From Sphingomonas sp. PP-CE-1G-424 (lineage in GTDB: Bacteria > Pseudomonadota > Alphaproteobacteria > Sphingomonadales > Sphingomonadaceae): a DNA stretch of 64,000 bases. Below, piece after piece: positions 18,634-29,200 of the stretch; position 1 is the first letter of the stretch; each line of letters begins with the position of its first letter. The stretch is taken from NCBI RefSeq assembly GCF_004341085.1, contig NZ_SLXW01000001.1, forward strand, positions 620,001 to 684,000, in the 5' to 3' direction. The notes below the pieces were generated by a model that saw only the letters and a program-made list of their open reading frames with translations, was not told the DNA's origin and made no database searches. A program made the position numbers and the translations under genes.

Positions 18634-18650
18634 TTATCATGACATGATAA
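18634..18650. promoter_or_regulatory. Palindromic operator candidate upstream of the RHH-like gene
   Basis: TTATCATGACATGATAA is a perfect inverted repeat around one central base. On the minus strand it runs directly into the AAGGAG of the RHH-like gene, so a bound repressor would block initiation. It is AT-rich in a GC-rich genome, which adds weight. Confidence 0.65.
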
Positions 18651-18676
18651 TGTGCGGGCGAGAGGGATACAACGTG

Positions 18677-19189
18677 TCATTCCGCAGGCTCGGCGGCTGG
18701 CTTGGTGAGGCGCGGCGGGACCACGCCGAGCGTGTAGCCGCAGACGCCGAGCACCTGGCGGACCATCGCATCGCCCGGCGGCGCGACAAAGTTCGCCTGT
18801 ACCGCGAAGTTCGCGCCGTTGGTGGTTTCGACCCGGACCGTCTTCGACTTGACGAGGAACGTGGTCAGTTTGGTGATTGCCTCCGGATCGGTGACGTAAC
18901 TGCCGGTGCCTGGAAACTGCCAGTTATAGGTAAACGCAGGACCGCCATCGAAGCGGACCGCGACGGGCTTGTCCGCACCCGATCCGAGCGATTGCGGCTG
19001 GATGAACTGAAGCGACACGATCGGCTCGGACGCGACGTCACACTTGACGACCAACCGCGAGAGCCCATCATTACCGGTGACCGACGTGGAAATGCTGCGC
19101 ACGCCTGCCGGGCTGGTGCGATCGGCGAGTTTCCAGGCGGGCGCAGGTGCGGCTGTGGCGACGACCTGGAGCAGGAACAGACCGAGCAT
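18677..19189 (-). CDS. Secreted protein of unknown function
   Basis: 170 residues from ATG 19189; GTG 19192 overlaps the stop of the previous gene as GTGA, so either could start. A short signal peptide (LGLFLLQVVATAAPAPA) is followed by a beta-rich sequence (SISTSVTGNDGLSRLVVKCD, VETTNGANFAVQANF) with two cysteines (VVKCD and VLGVCGYTLG) and a proline-rich end. No family recognised. It forms a pair with the PEGA-like membrane protein just upstream, between pccB and the RHH-like gene. It may be an envelope pair inserted in the island. Confidence 0.72.
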   Translation of the reverse strand: MLGLFLLQVVATAAPAPAWKLADRTSPAGVRSISTSVTGNDGLSRLVVKCDVASEPIVSLQFIQPQSLGSGADKPVAVRFDGGPAFTYNWQFPGTGSYVTDPEAITKLTTFLVKSKTVRVETTNGANFAVQANFVAPPGDAMVRQVLGVCGYTLGVVPPRLTKPAAEPAE

Positions 19190-19758
19190 CACGCGACCAC
19201 CATCGGCGTACCGGCGAGCACCGTACGAAGATTGGCATCATCAGCCCGCTGAACGAGCACCTGCTGCTTCAATCCGACCTCGATCTCCACGATGACGGTC
19301 GTGTTGGCGACCGCTTCGACGACAAAAGGCTTGGACGACTTGTTCTGCACCCTGGTTTCAAGCGTATGAGTCCCCTGCTCCACCGTAAGTGCCGCGAAGC
19401 GCGGGCTTTTCAGCTGTGTCCGCACTTCGCCATCGAGATACACGTCAACCCCTGCCAGCTTGCCGACGAAACCCCGACGAAAGACGATCAGTCGCGCGGT
19501 GCCGTCGACCACCGGGGCCAACGCCGCCTGCCGGGCATCGCTGCTAGCGAGCGCAACGCGCTTATTACCGGCGAGCAGAAGATAGATCGTCCCTGCGACA
19601 ACGCCCATCGAAAGGCCGATGATCGGCGACGGCAGCGGTTGACCGCTTCGCCCGGCCGCGGCGGCTGCGAAGAAGGCCAGCACGAACGACGTGAGCATCG
19701 CCACGCCGAAGACGATGCCGACGAATATGAGCTGTTTCGACAGTGGCAGTTTCTTCAA
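19189..19758 (-). CDS. Membrane protein with PEGA-like domain
   Basis: 189 residues. The start is TTG 19758, because a perfect GGGAGG lies five bases before it; an ATG at 19803 would overlap the pccB end and lacks such a site. Two membrane helices occur near the N-terminus (LIFVGIVFGVAMLTSFVLAF and IIGLSMGVVAGTIYLLLAG). The C-terminal part carries a PEGA-like beta unit (AGVDVYLDGEVRTQL ... VEQGTHTLETRV). Its stop overlaps the start of the secreted protein. Function unknown; it lies 25 bp after pccB and is probably co-transcribed. Confidence 0.72.
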   Translation of the reverse strand: MKKLPLSKQLIFVGIVFGVAMLTSFVLAFFAAAAAGRSGQPLPSPIIGLSMGVVAGTIYLLLAGNKRVALASSDARQAALAPVVDGTARLIVFRRGFVGKLAGVDVYLDGEVRTQLKSPRFAALTVEQGTHTLETRVQNKSSKPFVVEAVANTTVIVEIEVGLKQQVLVQRADDANLRTVLAGTPMVVA

Positions 19759-19783
19759 GATCGCCTCCCGAGCGACTGGATCG

Positions 19784-21310
19784 TCACAGCGGGATGTTAT
19801 CATGCTTCTTCCACGGATTCTCCAGCGCCTTGCCGCGGAGTTTCCGTAGGCCGAGCGCGATGCGGCGGCGGGTCGAGTGCGGCTGGATCACTTCGTCGAT
19901 GAAACCCTTCGACGCGGCGACGAACGGGTTGGCGAAGCGCGCCTCGTACTCCGCGGTGCGCTCGGCGATCTCTTCCGGAGTCTTGCCGCGGAAGATGATC
20001 TCGACCGCGCCTTTAGCGCCCATCACCGCGATCTCGGCGGTCGGCCACGCATAGTTGAGGTCGCCGCGCAGATGCTTCGACGCCATCACGTCGTACGCCC
20101 CGCCATACGCTTTGCGCGTGATGACGGTGATCTTAGGCACGGTCGCCTCGGCATAGGCGAACAGCAGCTTCGCGCCGTGCTTGATGATGCCGTTATGCTC
20201 CTGCGCGGTGCCGGGCAGGAAGCCGGGGACGTCGACGAAGGTCACGATCGGGATCTCGAACGCGTCGCAGAAGCGCACGAACCGCGCCGCCTTCTTCGAG
20301 CTGCTGATGTCGAGCACGCCGGCAAGTACCATCGGCTGGTTCGCGACGAAGCCGACCGTGCGGCCTTCGATACGACCGAAACCGGTGATGATGTTGGCCG
20401 CATGCGCCGGCTGCGTCTCGAAGAAATCGCCTTCGTCGACGGTCTTCCGGATCAGCTCGTGCATGTCGTAGGGCTGGTTCGCCGACGCCGGGATCAGCGT
20501 GTCGAGGCTCTCCTCGATCCGGTCCCATTCGTCCGCGGTAGGCCGCTCGGGCACGCCCTCGCGATTGGATGCGGGCAGGAAGTCGAAGAAATCGCGCGCG
20601 GCCAACAAGACCTCGATATCATTCTCGAACGCGTTGTCGGCGACCGACGTCTTGGTGGTGTGCGTTACCGCGCCGCCCAGCGCCTCCTGCGTCACGACCT
20701 CGTTGGTCACCGTCTTGACCACGTCGGGGCCGGTGACGAACATGTAGCTCGAATCCTTCACCATGAAGATGAAGTCGGTCATCGCGGGGGAATAGACCGC
20801 GCCGCCGGCGCAGGGCCCCATGATCAGCGAGAGCTGCGGTACGACGCCCGAGGCGAGCGCGTTGCGCTGGAACACCTCGGCATAGCCGCCGAGCGAGGCG
20901 ACACCCTCCTGAATGCGCGCGCCGCCGCTGTCGTTGAGACCGATGATCGGCGCGCCGACCTTCATCGCACTGTCCATCACCTTGCAGATCTTCTGCGCAT
21001 GACGTTCGCTGAGCGACCCGCCGAACACGGTGAAGTCCTGGCTGAAGACGAAGACGAGGCGGCCGTTGATCGTGCCCGAACCCGTGACCACGCCGTCGCC
21101 GGGGATCATCTGGTCCTGCATGCCGAAATCGACGCAGTTATGCTCGACGTACATGTCGAGCTCCTCGAACGATCCCTCGTCCAGCAGCACGTCAAGGCGC
21201 TCCCTCGCGGTGAGCTTACCCTTGGCGTGCTGCGCTGCGATCCGCTTGAGGCCCCCGCCGACTCTGGCGGCTTCGCGGCGGCGTTCAAGCTCTTCGATCG
21301 TGGATGACAT
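19784..21310 (-). CDS. pccB: Propionyl-CoA carboxylase beta subunit (carboxyltransferase)
   Basis: A 508-residue carboxyltransferase that moves CO2 from biotin on PccA to propionyl-CoA, giving (S)-methylmalonyl-CoA. The N-terminal half has [29 protein letters not shown] and [13 protein letters not shown]. The C-terminal half has [32 protein letters not shown] and [17 protein letters not shown], as in PccB/AccD5. Start 21310 follows CGGAGAG; upstream codons overlap the regulatory region. It is the first gene of the minus-strand island and is divergent from the ScfR-type regulator with TTTGCAAA-like sites between them. Confidence 0.96.
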   Translation of the reverse strand: MSSTIEELERRREAARVGGGLKRIAAQHAKGKLTARERLDVLLDEGSFEELDMYVEHNCVDFGMQDQMIPGDGVVTGSGTINGRLVFVFSQDFTVFGGSLSERHAQKICKVMDSAMKVGAPIIGLNDSGGARIQEGVASLGGYAEVFQRNALASGVVPQLSLIMGPCAGGAVYSPAMTDFIFMVKDSSYMFVTGPDVVKTVTNEVVTQEALGGAVTHTTKTSVADNAFENDIEVLLAARDFFDFLPASNREGVPERPTADEWDRIEESLDTLIPASANQPYDMHELIRKTVDEGDFFETQPAHAANIITGFGRIEGRTVGFVANQPMVLAGVLDISSSKKAARFVRFCDAFEIPIVTFVDVPGFLPGTAQEHNGIIKHGAKLLFAYAEATVPKITVITRKAYGGAYDVMASKHLRGDLNYAWPTAEIAVMGAKGAVEIIFRGKTPEEIAERTAEYEARFANPFVAASKGFIDEVIQPHSTRRRIALGLRKLRGKALENPWKKHDNIPL

Positions 21311-21353
21311 CGTCTCTCCGTCCTGCTGACTGCCTTCACAGAGCGGGATGCGA

Positions 21354-21400
21354 TGCGCAAATGCAATGTTGCAAACTTGCCGACGTGATGTTTGCAAACT
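21354..21400. promoter_or_regulatory. PccR/ScfR-type binding sites between pccB and the regulator
   Basis: Two close copies of the palindromic octamer TTTGCAAA are visible: GTTGCAAACT (21368-21377) and GTTTGCAAACT (21390-21400). A weaker TGCGCAAA lies at 21354-21361. From memory, ScfR regulators (PccR of Rhodobacter sphaeroides, RamB of actinobacteria) bind TTTGCAAA-like pairs. The 100-bp gap would hold both divergent promoters, so one bound region could control both. Confidence 0.72.
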
Positions 21401-21410
21401 AGGCGGAGGG

Positions 21411-22805
21411 ATGACCCTGCCCGCACGTCGCCTCTTCGTCGGACACCGCCTGCGCGACCTGCGCCGCGTGCTCGGGATCAGCCAGGCGGCGATGGCCGTG
21501 CGGATCGGGCTGTCGGTGAGCTACCTCTCGCAGATCGAGAATGGCGACCGCCCGGTGACCGAGGGCGTGCTGATCACGCTCGCGCGCGAGTTTCCGGCAG
21601 ACTGGGGGAGCATCGACGCGGCGGACGATACCGCGTTGCTGATCGCGACGCTGGAGGCGGTGTCGGACACGAGCGTGGAGGCGCCTGCGCTCGACGAGAC
21701 CGCGGTGCGGCGCGCGGTGAAGCACCAGCCGTTGTTGGCGCAACGGTTGGTCGCAATGCACGACGCGTATCGCCGCGCGCAGGAGCAGTTGCGGGCGCTA
21801 GACGACCGGCTGGTGGCGGGTTCGGGGGCGCCGGGGTTGCTGCCGTGGGAGGACGTGCGCGACTGGTTTCATGCGGCAGGCAATTATGTCGATGCGCTCG
21901 ATCGCCGCGCGGAGGAGATCGGCGAGACTTTGGGGTCGGATCGGATCGCTGCGCTGGAGGCTCGGCTGGAAGCGCGAGGTGTGTCGGTTGCGATCTCGGG
22001 TGCGCTTGCCGCGCCGCTTCGCGATTATGACGGCGCGACCCTAAGGCTCGACGGATCGCAGCCGGGCGAGACAACCCTGTTCTCGCTCGCGCACCAAGTC
22101 GCGCGGCACGAGTTCGGCGACGTCATCGGCGGGATCGTCGCTGCGTCAGAGATGGCGTCCGAAACGGCGCGCGCGTTGCTGACAGCGGGGCTGACCAATT
22201 ACGCCGCAGGGGCAATCGTCATGCCCTATACGCGCTTCCGCACTGAGGCGCGGAGCGTACGCCACGACATCGATCGACTGCGGCGGATCTTCGGGACCAG
22301 CTTCGAGCAGACGTGCCACCGGCTGTCGACGTTGCAGCGACCGGGCGCGCTCGGCATCCCGTTCTTCTTCTGCCGCGTCGACATGGCGGGCAATATCACC
22401 AAGCGCCACTCCGCCACGCGGTTGCAATTCGCGCGGTTCGGCGGCGCGTGTCCGTTATGGATCGTTCACGAAGCGGTGGCGATTCCCGACCGGATCCTGA
22501 CACAGCTGATCGAGACGACCGACGGCATCCGCTACGTCTCGATGGCGAAGGGTCTGGTGAAGCCGTCCGAGACGTACACGCGGCCGGCGCGGCGCTATGC
22601 TGTGGCGCTGGGGTGCGAGGAGGCGAACGCGTCGGAGTTCATCTATGCGGATGCGCTCGGGACCGGGGGGATCGCGACGCCGATCGGGTCTTCGTGTCGC
22701 GTCTGTTTGCGGACGGATTGCGACCAGCGGGCGTTTCCACCGGCGGCGAGTGGGATCAGGGTCGACCCGGACCGGCGCGGCGCGGTGCCGTACGAGGTGG
22801 TGTGA
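21411..22805 (+). CDS. Short-chain fatty acyl-CoA regulator (ScfR family, PccR-like)
   Basis: 464 residues. Residues about 8-65 are an XRE helix-turn-helix ([33 protein letters not shown]). The middle is the long ScfR/IrrE-like region ([16 protein letters not shown], where a true HExxH protease motif is not kept). The C-terminus has the family cysteines in [18 protein letters not shown]. ScfR proteins sense short acyl-CoAs and control propionate or acetate assimilation; being divergent from pccB fits PccR. Start 21411 follows GGAGGG directly. It probably controls the pccB-to-pccA operon and itself. Good confidence in the family; the direction of control is inferred. Confidence 0.92.
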   Translation: MTLPARRLFVGHRLRDLRRVLGISQAAMAVRIGLSVSYLSQIENGDRPVTEGVLITLAREFPADWGSIDAADDTALLIATLEAVSDTSVEAPALDETAVRRAVKHQPLLAQRLVAMHDAYRRAQEQLRALDDRLVAGSGAPGLLPWEDVRDWFHAAGNYVDALDRRAEEIGETLGSDRIAALEARLEARGVSVAISGALAAPLRDYDGATLRLDGSQPGETTLFSLAHQVARHEFGDVIGGIVAASEMASETARALLTAGLTNYAAGAIVMPYTRFRTEARSVRHDIDRLRRIFGTSFEQTCHRLSTLQRPGALGIPFFFCRVDMAGNITKRHSATRLQFARFGGACPLWIVHEAVAIPDRILTQLIETTDGIRYVSMAKGLVKPSETYTRPARRYAVALGCEEANASEFIYADALGTGGIATPIGSSCRVCLRTDCDQRAFPPAASGIRVDPDRRGAVPYEVV

Positions 22806-22823
22806 CTCGCTAAACCCAACGCA

Positions 22824-22927
22824 CCACCCCGGCGAAGGCCGGGGCCCAATTGGGGGACAGCGATAACGAAGGACCGCGAGCCGTTACTTCCAACTTTCCA
22901 ATTGGGCCCCGGCCTTCGCCGGGGTGG
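22824..22927 (-). repeat. Family-A palindromic element, copy 3
   Basis: The same arms (CCACCCCGGCGAAGGCCGGG and inverse). The conserved spacer start (TTGGAAAG ... GTAACG) reads on the minus strand, so this copy is inverted. It lies between two convergent genes (the ScfR-type regulator and the thioesterase) and may act as a terminator for both. A run of ten G (22938-22947) follows it. Confidence 0.9.
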
Positions 22928-22952
22928 TAAGCCCACCGGGGGGGGGGCTCAA

Positions 22953-23366
22953 TCAGGCCGCCGCCGGGTCCTTCGGAAAGAAATGCTCCACCACGCTGTT
23001 CGCCAGCCGTGAAGGACGCAGCGTTTCCGCATCCAAACAACACCAGCTCGACTTCACCTCGGCGAGCACATCCTCGCCGCGCTTGATGATCGTCTCGTAG
23101 AACGCGCGCGCGCCCTGTACCTTCTCGAGCAGCACCGTCGCGATGACGTCGTCGTCAAGGAACGCGGGCTTGCGGTACGTGATCTCGTGCTTGAGCGCGA
23201 CCCAGAGGTGCCCGGCCACCGCCTCGGCGGGCGCGAGGCGCTGCCAATGGTCGATCACCGCGGCCTGTACCCACTTCAGATAGTTCGCGTTGTTGACGTG
23301 ACCCATGAAGTCGATGTCGGCCGGCTCGATGCCGATGGCGTAGGTATGGGGGAGCGCTGTGGACAC
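22953..23366 (-). CDS. Acyl-CoA thioesterase, 4-hydroxybenzoyl-CoA thioesterase/YbgC type
   Basis: 137 residues from GTG 23366; an in-frame ATG at 23396 is the alternative and neither has a strong ribosome-binding site. It is a single hotdog domain. The catalytic segment is ADIDFMGHVNNANYLKW (Asp, His and Asn typical of the family), followed by HEITYRKPAFLDDDVIATV. Such enzymes hydrolyse acyl-CoAs. It is divergent from clpB and convergent with the regulator gene. Substrate unknown; short or aromatic acyl-CoAs are usual. Confidence 0.9.
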   Translation of the reverse strand: MSTALPHTYAIGIEPADIDFMGHVNNANYLKWVQAAVIDHWQRLAPAEAVAGHLWVALKHEITYRKPAFLDDDVIATVLLEKVQGARAFYETIIKRGEDVLAEVKSSWCCLDAETLRPSRLANSVVEHFFPKDPAAA

Positions 23367-23482
23367 GCACCGTATATAGCATGCGAACCTGAACATAGCG
23401 ATGACGGCGGCGCTTCGATACCGACAATAAACGCTATTCCGGATGCCTCGCGCTCGCCCTAGCATCCAGCCTGCGCCCGCCT

Positions 23483-23510
23483 CTTGTGTTGCCCAAATAC
23501 AACACCATCT
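23483..23510 (+). promoter_or_regulatory. Heat-shock (RpoH-type) promoter candidate for clpB
   Basis: CTTGTG (23483-23488) is separated by 14 bases from CACCATCT (23503-23510). The second half matches the RpoH -10 form CCCCATNT at seven of eight positions; the first half matches CTTGAAA only in CTTG. It lies about 40 bases before the clpB start, which suits the gene. Confidence 0.5.
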
Positions 23511-23547
23511 TTCGGCCAATACCGAAACACTCCCACAGGAATTCGTC

Positions 23548-26127
23548 ATGAACATCGACAAATTCACCGACCGCGCGAAGGGCTTCCTACAATCCGCGCA
23601 GACCGTCGCGATCCGCATGAACCATCAGCGGATCGCCCCCGAACATCTCTTGAAGGCGCTGCTGGAAGACGAGCAGGGCATGGCCGCCGGGCTGATCAAG
23701 GCGGCAGGTGGCGACGCCAAGCGCGCGACGTCCGAGACAGATCTGGCACTCGCGAAAATCCCCGCCGTATCCGGCTCAGGCGCGCAGACCACGCCGGGAA
23801 TCGACAACGACGCGGTGCGCGTGCTCGACCAGGCCGAGCAGATCGCGAGCAAGGCGGGCGACAGCTTCGTCACCGTCGAGCGGCTGCTGGTCGCGCTCGC
23901 GCTGTCGCTCAACACCGCGGCGGGCAAGGCGCTGAAGGCCGGCGGCGTGACGCCCGAGGGGCTGAACACCGCGATCAATGGTCTGCGCCAGGGCCGCACC
24001 GCCGACACCGCGGGCGCCGAGGATCGCTATGACGCGCTTAAGAAATTCGCGCGCGACCTCACCCAGGCGGCGCGCGACGGCAAGCTCGACCCCGTCATCG
24101 GTCGCGACGAGGAGATCCGTCGCACCATCCAGATCCTCGCGCGCCGGACCAAGAACAACCCCGCGCTGATCGGCGAACCCGGCGTCGGCAAGACCGCGAT
24201 CGCCGAGGGGCTCGCGTTGCGGATCGCCAATGGCGACGTGCCCGATACGCTGAAGGATCGCCGGCTGATGTCGCTCGATCTCGGCTCGCTGATTGCAGGT
24301 GCCAAATATCGCGGCGAGTTCGAGGAGCGGTTGAAAGGCGTGCTCGACGAGGTGAAGGCCGCCGAGGGCGACATCATCCTGTTCATCGACGAGATGCACC
24401 AGCTGATCGGCGCGGGCAAATCCGAGGGCGCGATGGACGCGGGCAACCTGCTCAAGCCAGCGCTCGCGCGCGGCGAGCTGCACTGCGTCGGCGCGACCAC
24501 GCTCGATGAATATCGGAAGTACGTCGAGAAGGACCCGGCGTTGCAGCGGCGGTTCCAGCCGGTGATGGTCGGCGAACCGACCGTCGAGGACACGATCTCG
24601 ATCCTGCGTGGGCTGAAGGAGAAGTACGAGCTGCATCACGGCGTACGGATCACCGATGGCGCGATCGTCGCCGCCTCGACGCTGTCGAACCGCTACATCA
24701 CCGATCGCTTCCTGCCCGACAAGGCCATTGATCTGATGGACGAGGCCGCGTCGCGGATCCGCATGGAGGTGGAATCGAAGCCCGAGGCGATCGAGAATCT
24801 CGACCGGCGGATCATCCAGCTCAAGATCGAACGCGAGGCGTTGAAGCGCGAGACCGACGATGCCTCGGTCGACCGGCTCGACACGCTGGAGGGCGAACTC
24901 GTCAACCTGGAGGAGCAATCCGCCGAGCTGACGACGCGCTGGAAGGGTGAGAAGGACAAAATTAATGCCGAGGCACGCCTGAAGGAGCAGCTCGATGCCG
25001 CCCGGCTGGAGCTGGAGCAGGCGCAGCGCTCGGGCGATCTCGCCAAGGCCGGCGAGCTTTCCTACGGGACGATTCCGGGGTTGCAGCGCCAGCTCGACGA
25101 GGCGGCGGGCGCGACCAAGGGCGCGATGCTGCGCGAGGAGGTCACCGCGGACGATATCGCCGGCGTCGTCAGCCGCTGGACCGGTATCCCGGTGGAGCGG
25201 ATGCTCCAGGGCGAGCGCGACAAGCTGCTCGCGATGGAGGCGACGATCGGCAAGCGCGTGATCGGCCAGGCGCACGCGGTGAAGGCCGTCTCTACCGCGG
25301 TCCGGCGGGCTCGCGCGGGGTTGCAGGATCCGAACCGGCCTTTGGGCTCGTTCCTGTTCTTGGGGCCCACCGGCGTCGGCAAGACGGAGCTGACCAAGGC
25401 GCTGGCGGAGTTCCTGTTCGACGATCCCAGCGCGATGGTCCGCATCGACATGAGCGAGTTCATGGAGAAGCACGCGGTCGCGCGGCTGATCGGCGCGCCT
25501 CCGGGCTATGTCGGATACGAGGAAGGCGGCGTGCTGACCGAGGCGGTGCGGCGCCGGCCGTACCAGGTGATCCTGTTCGACGAGGTCGAGAAGGCGCACG
25601 GCGACGTGTTCAACGTGCTGCTCCAGGTGCTCGACGACGGCCGGCTGACCGATGGCCAGGGCCGTACGGTGGATTTCAGCAACACGCTGATCATCCTGAC
25701 GTCGAACCTCGGCAGCCAGTATCTGGCGAACATGGCGGAGGGCGACGACGTGTCGTCGGTCGAGCCGCAGGTGATGGAGATCGTCCGGTCGCACTTCCGG
25801 CCGGAGTTCCTCAACCGGCTCGACGAGGTGATCCTGTTCCACCGGCTCGGCCAGTCGCACATGGCGCCGATCGTCGACATCCAGGTATCCCGCGTCGACA
25901 AGCTGCTCGCCGACCGCAAGATCATCCTCGACCTGACGGACGCGGCGCGCGCGTGGCTCGGCCGGGTCGGCTATGATCCGGTGTACGGCGCGCGGCCGTT
26001 GAAACGCGCGGTCCAGCGGTATCTACAGGACCCGCTCGCCGACATGATCCTGCGCGGCGAGGTGAAGGACGGTTCGACCGTCAAGATCGACGAAGGCGAT
26101 GGCAAGCTCGTACTCCAGGTCGCCTGA
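23548..26127 (+). CDS. clpB: ATP-dependent chaperone ClpB
   Basis: An 859-residue AAA+ disaggregase that works with DnaK to rescue aggregated proteins. The order is the N-domain ([20 protein letters not shown]), first AAA+ module with Walker [10 protein letters not shown] and Walker [10 protein letters not shown], the coiled-coil middle domain (about 400-530, which separates ClpB from ClpA), and second AAA+ module with [10 protein letters not shown] and [11 protein letters not shown]. The full family length is present. Start 23548 follows AGGAA; upstream codons are leader. A heat-shock-like promoter precedes it and a strong terminator follows it. Confidence 0.98.
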   Translation: MNIDKFTDRAKGFLQSAQTVAIRMNHQRIAPEHLLKALLEDEQGMAAGLIKAAGGDAKRATSETDLALAKIPAVSGSGAQTTPGIDNDAVRVLDQAEQIASKAGDSFVTVERLLVALALSLNTAAGKALKAGGVTPEGLNTAINGLRQGRTADTAGAEDRYDALKKFARDLTQAARDGKLDPVIGRDEEIRRTIQILARRTKNNPALIGEPGVGKTAIAEGLALRIANGDVPDTLKDRRLMSLDLGSLIAGAKYRGEFEERLKGVLDEVKAAEGDIILFIDEMHQLIGAGKSEGAMDAGNLLKPALARGELHCVGATTLDEYRKYVEKDPALQRRFQPVMVGEPTVEDTISILRGLKEKYELHHGVRITDGAIVAASTLSNRYITDRFLPDKAIDLMDEAASRIRMEVESKPEAIENLDRRIIQLKIEREALKRETDDASVDRLDTLEGELVNLEEQSAELTTRWKGEKDKINAEARLKEQLDAARLELEQAQRSGDLAKAGELSYGTIPGLQRQLDEAAGATKGAMLREEVTADDIAGVVSRWTGIPVERMLQGERDKLLAMEATIGKRVIGQAHAVKAVSTAVRRARAGLQDPNRPLGSFLFLGPTGVGKTELTKALAEFLFDDPSAMVRIDMSEFMEKHAVARLIGAPPGYVGYEEGGVLTEAVRRRPYQVILFDEVEKAHGDVFNVLLQVLDDGRLTDGQGRTVDFSNTLIILTSNLGSQYLANMAEGDDVSSVEPQVMEIVRSHFRPEFLNRLDEVILFHRLGQSHMAPIVDIQVSRVDKLLADRKIILDLTDAARAWLGRVGYDPVYGARPLKRAVQRYLQDPLADMILRGEVKDGSTVKIDEGDGKLVLQVA

Positions 26128-26143
26128 GCCGTCTTCGAACGAC

Positions 26144-26185
26144 AAAAAAAAGGGGCGGCAGATCGATGATCTGCCGCCCCTTTTT
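26144..26185. terminator. Bidirectional rho-independent terminator, clpB / TonB receptor
   Basis: A perfect 13-bp stem (GGGGCGGCAGATC, loop GAT, inverse) is flanked by eight A on the left and five T on the right. It works for clpB on the plus strand and the convergent receptor on the minus strand. Confidence 0.93.
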
Positions 26186-26204
26186 CTTGGTCCCGAAGGA
26201 TCGC

Positions 26205-29200
26205 TTACATATCGATGGTCAGACCAACGAACAGGTAGCGACCGACAGCGTCGTAGATGCCGGGATAGGTGTTGCCGTTACCGAACGAACCGATTGGCGA
26301 TGCCGTCGCGCTCAGGATCGGCGGCGTCTTGTCGAACACGTTGTTGGCACCCATGCGGAAGGTGAACTTGTCCTCGACACGCACCGTTGCGGCGAGATCG
26401 AAGTAGCTCTGTGCCTTCACGCGGGCATCACGGACGAAGAACGGACCGCTGAGATCGGAATCGCTGCTGGTGCGCTCGAACTTCGTCGCCGACAGGTAAC
26501 GCCAGTTACCCGAGAAGCCGATGCCGTTCGGGGTGTTCAGCGAGATGCGCGCCTGGTGACGCCACTTGGACATCGGGTAGCCGCACTGTGCGCCGAACAG
26601 ACCTGCGCAATCGAACTTCGCCCCAGCCTTGTCGGAGGTGAACTTGTCGACATACGTGCCGTTGAACGAGAGGCCGATCGTGCCGATGCTGTCCGAACGG
26701 AAGGTGTAGCCAGCCGACGTCTCGATGCCCTGCGTCAACAGCGAACCGGCGTTGACGTTGGTATCGACGATGAACCCGTTCGTGCCCTGGAACAGCGTGC
26801 CGTTGGCGTCGCGGTTGATCGCCCCGCAGAAGCTCTGCTGACCCGTCGCGATGCACTGTGCGATGATCGTGTCGGCACCGATGGTACCGATGCGATCGTT
26901 CAGCTTGATCCGGAAGCCATCGACCGACAGGTTGAAGCCCGGCAGGAACGACGGACGCAGGATGGCGCCGATGGTGACCGTGTCGGCCTTTTCGGGCTTC
27001 AGGTTCGGGTTGCCACCGACCAGGCCGTTATACTGCTCCGAGGGGTTGTCCTGGACCAGACCGAAGCGGTTTGCAGGGACACCTGCACGGGCGCACTGTG
27101 CCGCCGTGTTGCCGTTGACCAGACCGTTGACGGCCAGACCTGCGCAAGGATCGGTCGCACCGTCGATCTGGACCGACTGCTGGGCAAACAATTCCTGCGT
27201 GTTCGGTGCACGAACCGCGCGGTTGTAGCCGCCACGGAAGCGGATGTCCGAGATCGGCGCCCAGACCAGTTCACCCTTGTACGAGCTTGCCGACCCTGCG
27301 GTGCTGTAGCTCGCATAGCGGTAGCCGCCGCTGACGGTCAGTTCGTTGAAGAACGGGCGACCGCTGACGAGCGGGACGATGAGTTCGCTGAACGCTTCCT
27401 TGACGTCGTAGCTGCCACGGATCGGCAACGTCGCGCCGCCCTGGCCGGCGAGATCGCCGCTCAGGAAGCCGTTGTCGACTTCGAGGCTCAGCGACTCCTT
27501 GCGGTACTCGCCACCGACGTTCAGCGCGATGCCTTCGCTCGCGTACGGCGACTGGACGCCGTACTCACCGCCCCTGAAGGTCATCGACGCGTTGACGACC
27601 TTTTCCTTGTTCTCGCCCGACTGGAAACCAGGGGTCTGGACGTAGCCCAGTGCCGCCGGCGTGATCCCTGCCGCGCCGAAGATGTTGAGCGGGACGCAGC
27701 TCGGATCGGTACCGTCGACGACCGAGCGGCACACCGCCTGGCCGAGCGTCGCCGAGCCGGGACGCGTATCGGTGATCGCATCGAGCGCACGCGTGGTCCG
27801 CGCGATCGAGAACTCGTTGCGATACACCTGGTTGAACACGGTGCTGCCGAACTGGCCGTACGCCTCGTACGAGATGCCCTTGTCGATGTCGCCGCGGGCG
27901 CCGAGGACGTAACGGTACTGGGTGTGACGGAGATCCGCCTGGCGACCGCCGCCTTCGACGTTGCGACGACCGATCGTGACGTTCGCCTGCTGATACTGCG
28001 TGCCGTCGGGGTTGGTCAGGTTGATGACGTTGCCGTTGGCATCCCGCACCAAGTTGGTGCCGCGGAAGAAGGTCGCCTGCTGCGCCGCCGACAGGAACGG
28101 ATTGTTGCTGTTCAGGATGGCGGTGTTGCTGAAATCACCCGACGGGGCGATCTGCGCGACCGAGCGATCGTCCATGAACATGAACTCGGCATACGGCTTG
28201 AACGCGCTGCTGACTTCGTAGTTGGCCAGGAAGCCCGCGGTGTAGCGCGTGTCCGGACGCTGGTAATAGTTCAGCGGGTTCGCGTTGTAGAGCGTCCGCC
28301 CTGGGACCAAGGCACCGGCGCTGTTCAGCGTGTACTGCTGCTGCAGGCCGCTTGCTGCGCCGTTGACGACTGAATCGCCGAGCGAGAAGTTCGCTGGCGC
28401 TGCCGTGGTCGAACCGCCGCAGACATAGTCGTTGCCACCGGCGCCCGGGGTATTGAAACCGCACGAGCTGTAGTCGCGCGAACCCTGCAGGATCGCACCG
28501 ATCTTGCGGTAGCCGCCGTAGCCGACGACATGGCCGCGACCGTCGCTGGTACCCGCGCCGACCTTGAAGTTGATGTCGAACTGCGTGCCGTCGAACGACT
28601 GGCCGGTCGGCGCCGGATAGCCGCGTGCGGTGTTCAGCGCCTTGAAGCGCGCGCTGTCGTTATTGTGGTTGTAGATGCCACCCGAGGTATCGATGCTGAA
28701 ACCCTCGTAATCGGTATCGAGCACGAAGTTGACGACGCCGGCGATTGCGTCCGAACCATAGACCGTACCAGCGCCGCCGGTCAGCACGTCGACGCGCTTG
28801 AGCAACGACGTCGGGATCATGTTGACGTCGGCGGCCGCGCTGGCCGTGCTGCTCGACGACGGGTTGCCCGGCATCAGGCGGCGGCCGTTGACCAGCACCA
28901 GCGTGCGCGATTCACCGAGGTTGCGAAGGTTGATCGTCGCGGTGCCGGTCGAACCGTTCGACACCGACGAGGTCTGCGACGCGAAGGCCGACGGCAGGCT
29001 GTTCAGCACGTCTTCGATACGCGTCGCGCCGCGCAGCTTGATGTCTGCTGCGTTGACGACGGTGATCGGGCTCGCCGAAGTCAGGTTCGGGTTGGAGATG
29101 CGCGAACCGGTCACGACGATGTCGCCACCCTGGGCCGTACCCGCAGCGGCGGGGTCCTGGCTCGGCGTGTTCGAGACTGCCGGGGTCGTTGCAGCGGCAC

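Noticed and set aside
19759..19803. ATG 19803 as start of the PEGA-like membrane protein
   Set aside because: It overlaps the pccB end and has no ribosome-binding site, whereas TTG 19758 has GGGAGG at ideal spacing.
22020..22160. Zinc-protease activity in the ScfR-type regulator
   Set aside because: The IrrE-like region reads AHQVARHEF, without an HExxH motif, so proteolysis is unlikely.
26166..28373. Long plus-strand open frame opposite the second TonB receptor
   Set aside because: Shadow of the receptor gene; composition is Arg/Val/Asp-rich and it lacks a ribosome-binding site or motifs.
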